Below are positions 6,445-8,484 of a stretch of 8,484 bases of DNA, piece by piece. The position numbers and the translations under genes are program-made. Origin of the DNA: an uncultured Eubacteriales bacterium. Its GTDB lineage: Bacteria; Bacillota; Clostridia; Oscillospirales; CAG-272. The stretch covers positions 1 through 8,484 of the forward strand of contig CAKSNQ010000056.1 of NCBI GenBank assembly GCA_934476315.1. Direction: 5' to 3'. Numbering within the stretch: the first letter of the stretch is position 1; each line of letters begins with the position of its first letter. The notes under the pieces were generated by a model, which was not told where the DNA came from, ran no database searches, and worked only from the letters and a program-made list of their open reading frames with translations.

Positions 6445-7239
6445 ATGAATCAGAGCACGGACGAGACGAAAAAAAACGGGGGCGCGGACGGCGCCGGGAA
6501 CGGCGGAAACGCCGGAAACGGCGGCGGGAACGATCCCGTGGCGCGGGAGTGGGCGAGCATTGTCCGCTCGGGCAGCGTGCGCGCGGTGGGCGACGACGGA
6601 ACCATCCAGAGCGTGTCGCTCATCGGGCAGATCGAGGGGCATTTCACCCTGCCGGACAATCAGAAAACGACAAAATACGAGCATCTGGTTCCCCTGCTCA
6701 TCTCGCTGGAGGAGAGCGAGGAGGTGGATGGCGTTTTGCTGGTTCTGCACACCATGGGCGGCGACGTCGAGGCAGGGCTGGCAATCGCGGAGCTGGTCGC
6801 GTCCATGAAAAAGCCGACGGTCTCGCTGGTGCTCGGCGGCGGACATTCCATCGGGGTGCCGCTGGCGGTGGCGGCGAAGCGTTCGTTCATCGTGCCGAGC
6901 GCGACCATGACCATCCACCCCGTGCGCATTTCCGGGACGGTGCTGGGCGCGCCGCAGACGTTCCGCCACTTCCGCGATATGCAGGCGCGTATCACCCGCT
7001 TCATCGTCTCCCACTCCGGCATCAGCGAGCAGAAGCTGACCGAGCTGATGATGCGTCCCGACGAGATGGCGACCGACATCGGCAGTATCGTGGAGGGCGC
7101 GGAGGCGGTCGGGCTGGGGCTGATCGACGAGGTTGGCGGGCTGGACGCCGCTTTGCATGCTCTGCGTGCGCAGATCCGGGCGCAAAAAGCGGGCGCGGCA
7201 GGCGGTACCGGGGCACATTCCCACGCACATCGCGGATAA
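6445..7239 (+). CDS. tepA: TepA-like translocation-enhancing protein (ClpP-fold serine protease)
   Basis: The 264-residue protein matches the TepA/YmfB branch of the ClpP superfamily. Key parts are IGQIEGHF, KTTKYEHLVP, LHTMGGDVEAGLAIAE (oxyanion-type GG around residues 105-106), LVLGGGHSIGVP (predicted nucleophile Ser135) and TMTIHPVR (predicted catalytic His158). Asp211 in MATDIGS is a candidate third residue. TepA of Bacillus subtilis was reported to help secretory protein translocation, and the next gene here is secG. Residues 11-29 form a low-complexity Gly/Asn-rich linker absent from the Bacillus protein, and the C-terminus is Gly/His-rich. There is no signal peptide. The ATG at 6445 has GGAGG 9 bases upstream. 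The 142 bases to pduL form a divergent intergenic region; I see no convincing rightward promoter there. Confidence 0.9.
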   Translation: MNQSTDETKKNGGADGAGNGGNAGNGGGNDPVAREWASIVRSGSVRAVGDDGTIQSVSLIGQIEGHFTLPDNQKTTKYEHLVPLLISLEESEEVDGVLLVLHTMGGDVEAGLAIAELVASMKKPTVSLVLGGGHSIGVPLAVAAKRSFIVPSATMTIHPVRISGTVLGAPQTFRHFRDMQARITRFIVSHSGISEQKLTELMMRPDEMATDIGSIVEGAEAVGLGLIDEVGGLDAALHALRAQIRAQKAGAAGGTGAHSHAHRG

Positions 7240-7274
7240 AAGCCTGCAAAAACGCAAGTTTTTTCAAAAATGTC

Positions 7275-7303
7275 TTGCAATCCTGCCGACAATATGGTAT
7301 AAT
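7275..7303 (+). promoter_or_regulatory. Sigma-A promoter of secG
   Basis: TTGCAA (7275-7280), a 17-base spacer and a perfect TATAAT (7298-7303) form a near-consensus promoter. It lies 36 bases after the tepA stop and about 94 bases before the secG ATG. secG is therefore transcribed from its own promoter, with an untranslated leader of roughly 85 bases. Confidence 0.88.
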
Positions 7304-7323
7304 GTCCGTAACGCTCAAAGTTT

Positions 7324-7363
7324 GCCCCGCGCGCACGCGTGCGTGCGCGGAGATTTGCGGGGC
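7324..7363 (+). other. GC-rich hairpin in the secG 5' leader
   Basis: An outer 6-bp stem (GCCCCG 7324-7329 with CGGGGC 7358-7363) closes an inner 9-bp stem (CGCGCACGC 7330-7338 with GCGTGCGCG 7341-7349), with GT at the tip and an 8-base internal loop (7350-7357) on the 3' side. It begins about 13 bases after the predicted transcription start and ends 34 bases before the ATG. It has no T tail, so it is not a simple terminator. It could be an mRNA stabiliser or a regulatory element. Confidence 0.6.
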
Positions 7364-7397
7364 GGAAATCGGAAATTATAGTTGGAGGATTTTAAAT

Positions 7398-7640
7398 ATG
7401 TCTGCTATCGAAATCACGATGGGCATTGTTGCCTGCATCATGGCGCTCTTTCTGATTATCGCCGTGTTGCTCCAGTCCGGCAAGGATACCGGTCTCTCCG
7501 GAACGATTGCCGGTGGCGCCGATACCTTCTTCAGCAAGGCAAAGTCGGGCACGTGGGATCACATTCTGTCCAAGCTGACGGTCGTTATCGCGTCTGTGTT
7601 TGCCGTTTTCATGATCGTCATGTACGCGATTGTCGGCTGA
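7398..7640 (+). CDS. secG: Preprotein translocase subunit SecG
   Basis: The 80-residue membrane protein is the small SecG partner of SecYE in the Sec export channel. It has the expected two transmembrane helices (residues about 6-26 and 59-79), joined by a loop holding VLLQSGKDTGLSGTIAGGADTFFSK-type sequence, in which LLQxGK and the GGADTFF stretch are SecG hallmarks. Length is typical of Firmicute SecG. A larger open frame runs through from upstream, but the real start is the ATG at 7398, with GGAGGAT 9 bases upstream. It has its own promoter and a structured leader, and is followed by a terminator. In many clostridia secG sits beside rnr and smpB; here rnhA follows instead. Confidence 0.95.
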   Translation: MSAIEITMGIVACIMALFLIIAVLLQSGKDTGLSGTIAGGADTFFSKAKSGTWDHILSKLTVVIASVFAVFMIVMYAIVG

Positions 7641-7693
7641 TTTGACAGGAGCGCGTCTCCCCGGCGGTGGTCGCTGATTTGGCTGACCTTTGC

Positions 7694-7722
7694 CGGACGG
7701 AAGGACGCCAGTGCGTCGTCCG
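7694..7722 (+). other. Bulged hairpin in the secG 3' region
   Basis: CGGAC (7694-7698) pairs with GTCCG (7718-7722), and GACGC (7704-7708) with GCGTC (7713-7717), around a CAGT loop. A 5-base GGAAG bulge lies on the 5' side. It precedes the terminator and may stabilise the 3' end of the secG transcript. I see no match to a known RNA family. Confidence 0.4.
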
Positions 7723-7730
7723 CGCGCGAG

Positions 7731-7764
7731 AGCCGCTTCCGTTGACTGACGGGGCGGCTTTTTT
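7731..7764 (+). terminator. Rho-independent terminator of secG
   Basis: AGCCGC (7731-7736) pairs with GCGGCT (7754-7759) and TCCGT pairs with ACGGG, with one bulged T. The loop is TGACTG. Six T bases follow directly (7759-7764). This is a classic intrinsic terminator and isolates rnhA from secG. Confidence 0.88.
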
Positions 7765-7773
7765 CCTGCCGTT

Positions 7774-7800
7774 TTGCCGATGCGGTTTTCTTTTTATAAT
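7774..7800 (+). promoter_or_regulatory. Likely promoter of rnhA
   Basis: A perfect TATAAT lies at 7795-7800 in an AT-rich stretch. The best -35 candidate is TTGCCG (7774-7779), which gives a short 15-base spacer and only four consensus matches. The transcription start would be only about 14 bases before the ATG, leaving room for the ribosome site at 7808-7811. Confidence 0.55.
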
Positions 7801-7820
7801 ATAGAACGGAGTCTGATTTT

Positions 7821-8255
7821 ATGAAGCATGTGGATATTTATACGGACGGCGCCTGCCGCGGCAACCCCGGCAAGGGCGGCTGGGGCGCGATTCTCGTGTA
7901 CGGCGACATCGAGCGGGAGCTGAGCGGCGGCGAGGCGCAGACCACCAACAACCGCATGGAGCTGACGGCGGTCATTTCGGCTTTGCGCGCCCTGCGGGAG
8001 CCGTGCCGGGTGACGCTGACCTCCGATTCCAAATATGTCATCGACGCGGTGACGCGCGGCTGGGCGGCATCGTGGCGCGCGCGCGGCTGGCGTAAAGCGG
8101 ACAAGTCGCCCGCCCTCAATGCCGATCTTTGGGAGACGCTCCTGGGGTTGCTGGAGATTCACGACGTGACTTTTGTCTGGGTGCGCGGGCACAACGGGCA
8201 CCCGTACAACGAACGGTGCGACGCGCTCGCCACTTCCTTTGCCGATAGGTTATAA
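7821..8255 (+). CDS. rnhA: Ribonuclease HI
   Basis: The 144-residue enzyme cuts the RNA strand of RNA-DNA hybrids, helping remove primers and R-loops. All catalytic residues are visible and align one position off Escherichia coli numbering: Asp9 in YTDGACRGNPG, Glu47 in NNRMEL, Asp69 in TSDSKYV, His124 in VRGHNGHPYN, and Asp134 in NERCDALA. The basic, Trp-rich handle region (GWAASWRARGWRKADK, residues 80-95) used for hybrid binding is present. Length is close to the usual 150-155 residues, and there is no N-terminal hybrid-binding domain. The ATG has GGAG 9 bases upstream. It stands as a single gene between its own promoter and a palindrome. Confidence 0.96.
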   Translation: MKHVDIYTDGACRGNPGKGGWGAILVYGDIERELSGGEAQTTNNRMELTAVISALRALREPCRVTLTSDSKYVIDAVTRGWAASWRARGWRKADKSPALNADLWETLLGLLEIHDVTFVWVRGHNGHPYNERCDALATSFADRL

Positions 8256-8264
8256 AGGGACGAC

Positions 8265-8295
8265 GTGGGAAACTTTTTGGGAAAAAGTTTCCCAC
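8265..8295 (+). terminator. Perfect 14-bp palindrome after rnhA
   Basis: The stem 8265-8278 pairs fully with 8282-8295 around a GGG loop, 9 bases after the rnhA stop. Its inner half is A/T-rich (CTTTTT / AAAAAG). No T run follows, so termination may be inefficient; it may also be part of the repeat-rich tract downstream. Confidence 0.6.
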
Positions 8296-8484
8296 ACCCT
8301 TCAAAAACTTAAATAGAGGGAATGGCTACTCGCCGTTAGATTTCCAAAGGGTTTAGCTATCCCTCTTTTCAGTTTTCGCCCGCCCTCTCACAGAGTTTCG
8401 CTGTCTCTCTCCAAAGTTTTCGCCCGCCTTTTTCAAAAGGCGGCGCAGTGGAGGGCGCGTAGCCCTCCTCGCGCTCCGCAGAGC
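8296..8484. repeat. Non-coding tract of hairpins and short direct repeats
   Basis: An imperfect inverted repeat spans 8316-8365 (GAGGGA...TCCCTC, with GGCTA/TAGCT inside) and is followed by TTTTC. The 14-mer AGTTTTCGCCCGCC occurs at 8371-8384 and 8415-8428. A 9-bp palindrome lies at 8424-8443 and a 7-bp GC hairpin at 8450-8468 (GGAGGGC / GCCCTCC). No coding frame is credible here. The density of small inverted and direct repeats suggests an intergenic repeat cluster, cut by the window end. Confidence 0.55.

Noticed and set aside
6280..7257. A 325-codon minus-strand open frame opposite tepA
   Set aside because: It is antisense to a well-supported protein, overlaps the pduL promoter and start, and shows no domain.
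7245..7270. Possible terminator after tepA
   Set aside because: The AAAAAC/GTTTTT stem is only 6 bp and nearly all A/T, and it overlaps the region just before the secG promoter.
6549..7397. A long open frame that continues into secG
   Set aside because: Only the part from 7398 is real. The upstream part overlaps tepA in another frame, gives a low-complexity Arg/Gly translation, and ends at the secG ribosome site.
7641..7770. Signal recognition particle RNA or another structured RNA near secG
   Set aside because: A GGAAGG stretch and hairpins drew attention, but the conserved SRP apical loop and flanking pairing are absent; it reads as a 3' region with a terminator.

Overview
The window looks like a chromosomal segment from a moderately GC-rich anaerobic Firmicute, most probably class Clostridia in the Oscillospiraceae/Ruminococcaceae range. 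This rests on strong AGGAGG-type ribosome sites, sigma-A promoters with 17-bp spacers, a NifU-like/GGGtGRT gene pair typical of clostridia, a PduL-type phosphotransacylase, and a sortase-anchored surface protein with an InlB-type repeat and Cys/His repeats. The family placement is inference; no rRNA or other phylogenetic marker is present.

Layout. (1) Positions 1-1976 (+) hold the C-terminal 657 codons of a large cell-surface protein: the end of a cohesin-like beta domain, one InlB B-repeat, three near-identical 73-74-residue Cys/His-rich repeats plus degenerate ones, an X2-like Ig module, and a sorting signal (SPPTG, hydrophobic helix, basic tail). (2) Positions 1977-2320 are a convergent intergenic region with a hairpin for the surface gene, a dispersed palindromic element, and a strong terminator for the leftward genes. 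(3) Positions 2321-6302 (-) carry five same-strand genes that look like one operon. In transcription order they are pduL, a GDSL/SGNH hydrolase, a NifU/IscU-like scaffold protein, a GGGtGRT-family protein, and a sugar phosphate isomerase/epimerase-like TIM barrel. A textbook promoter at 6359-6387 drives the first gene, and a 15-bp-stem terminator at 2261-2293 closes the set. (4) Positions 6445-8255 (+) carry tepA (ClpP-fold 'translocation-enhancing' protein), secG with its own promoter and a GC-rich leader hairpin, a terminator, and rnhA with its own promoter. (5) Positions 8256-8484 are non-coding and dense with hairpins and short direct repeats.

How the genes relate. tepA and secG are adjacent and both are tied to protein export. 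The NifU-like and GGGtGRT genes are 18 bases apart and are almost certainly co-translated partners whose joint biochemical role is, as far as I know, not settled. PduL lacks an N-terminal microcompartment-targeting extension, so it is probably a cytosolic acyl-CoA/acyl-phosphate exchange enzyme. The hydrolase and the isomerase-like protein have no obvious link to it beyond co-transcription.

The points most worth a second look are the palindromic element found in inverted orientation at two intergenic sites (2025-2063 and 3170-3209), the secG leader structure, the Cys/His repeat array in the surface protein, and the NifU-like/GGGtGRT pair.
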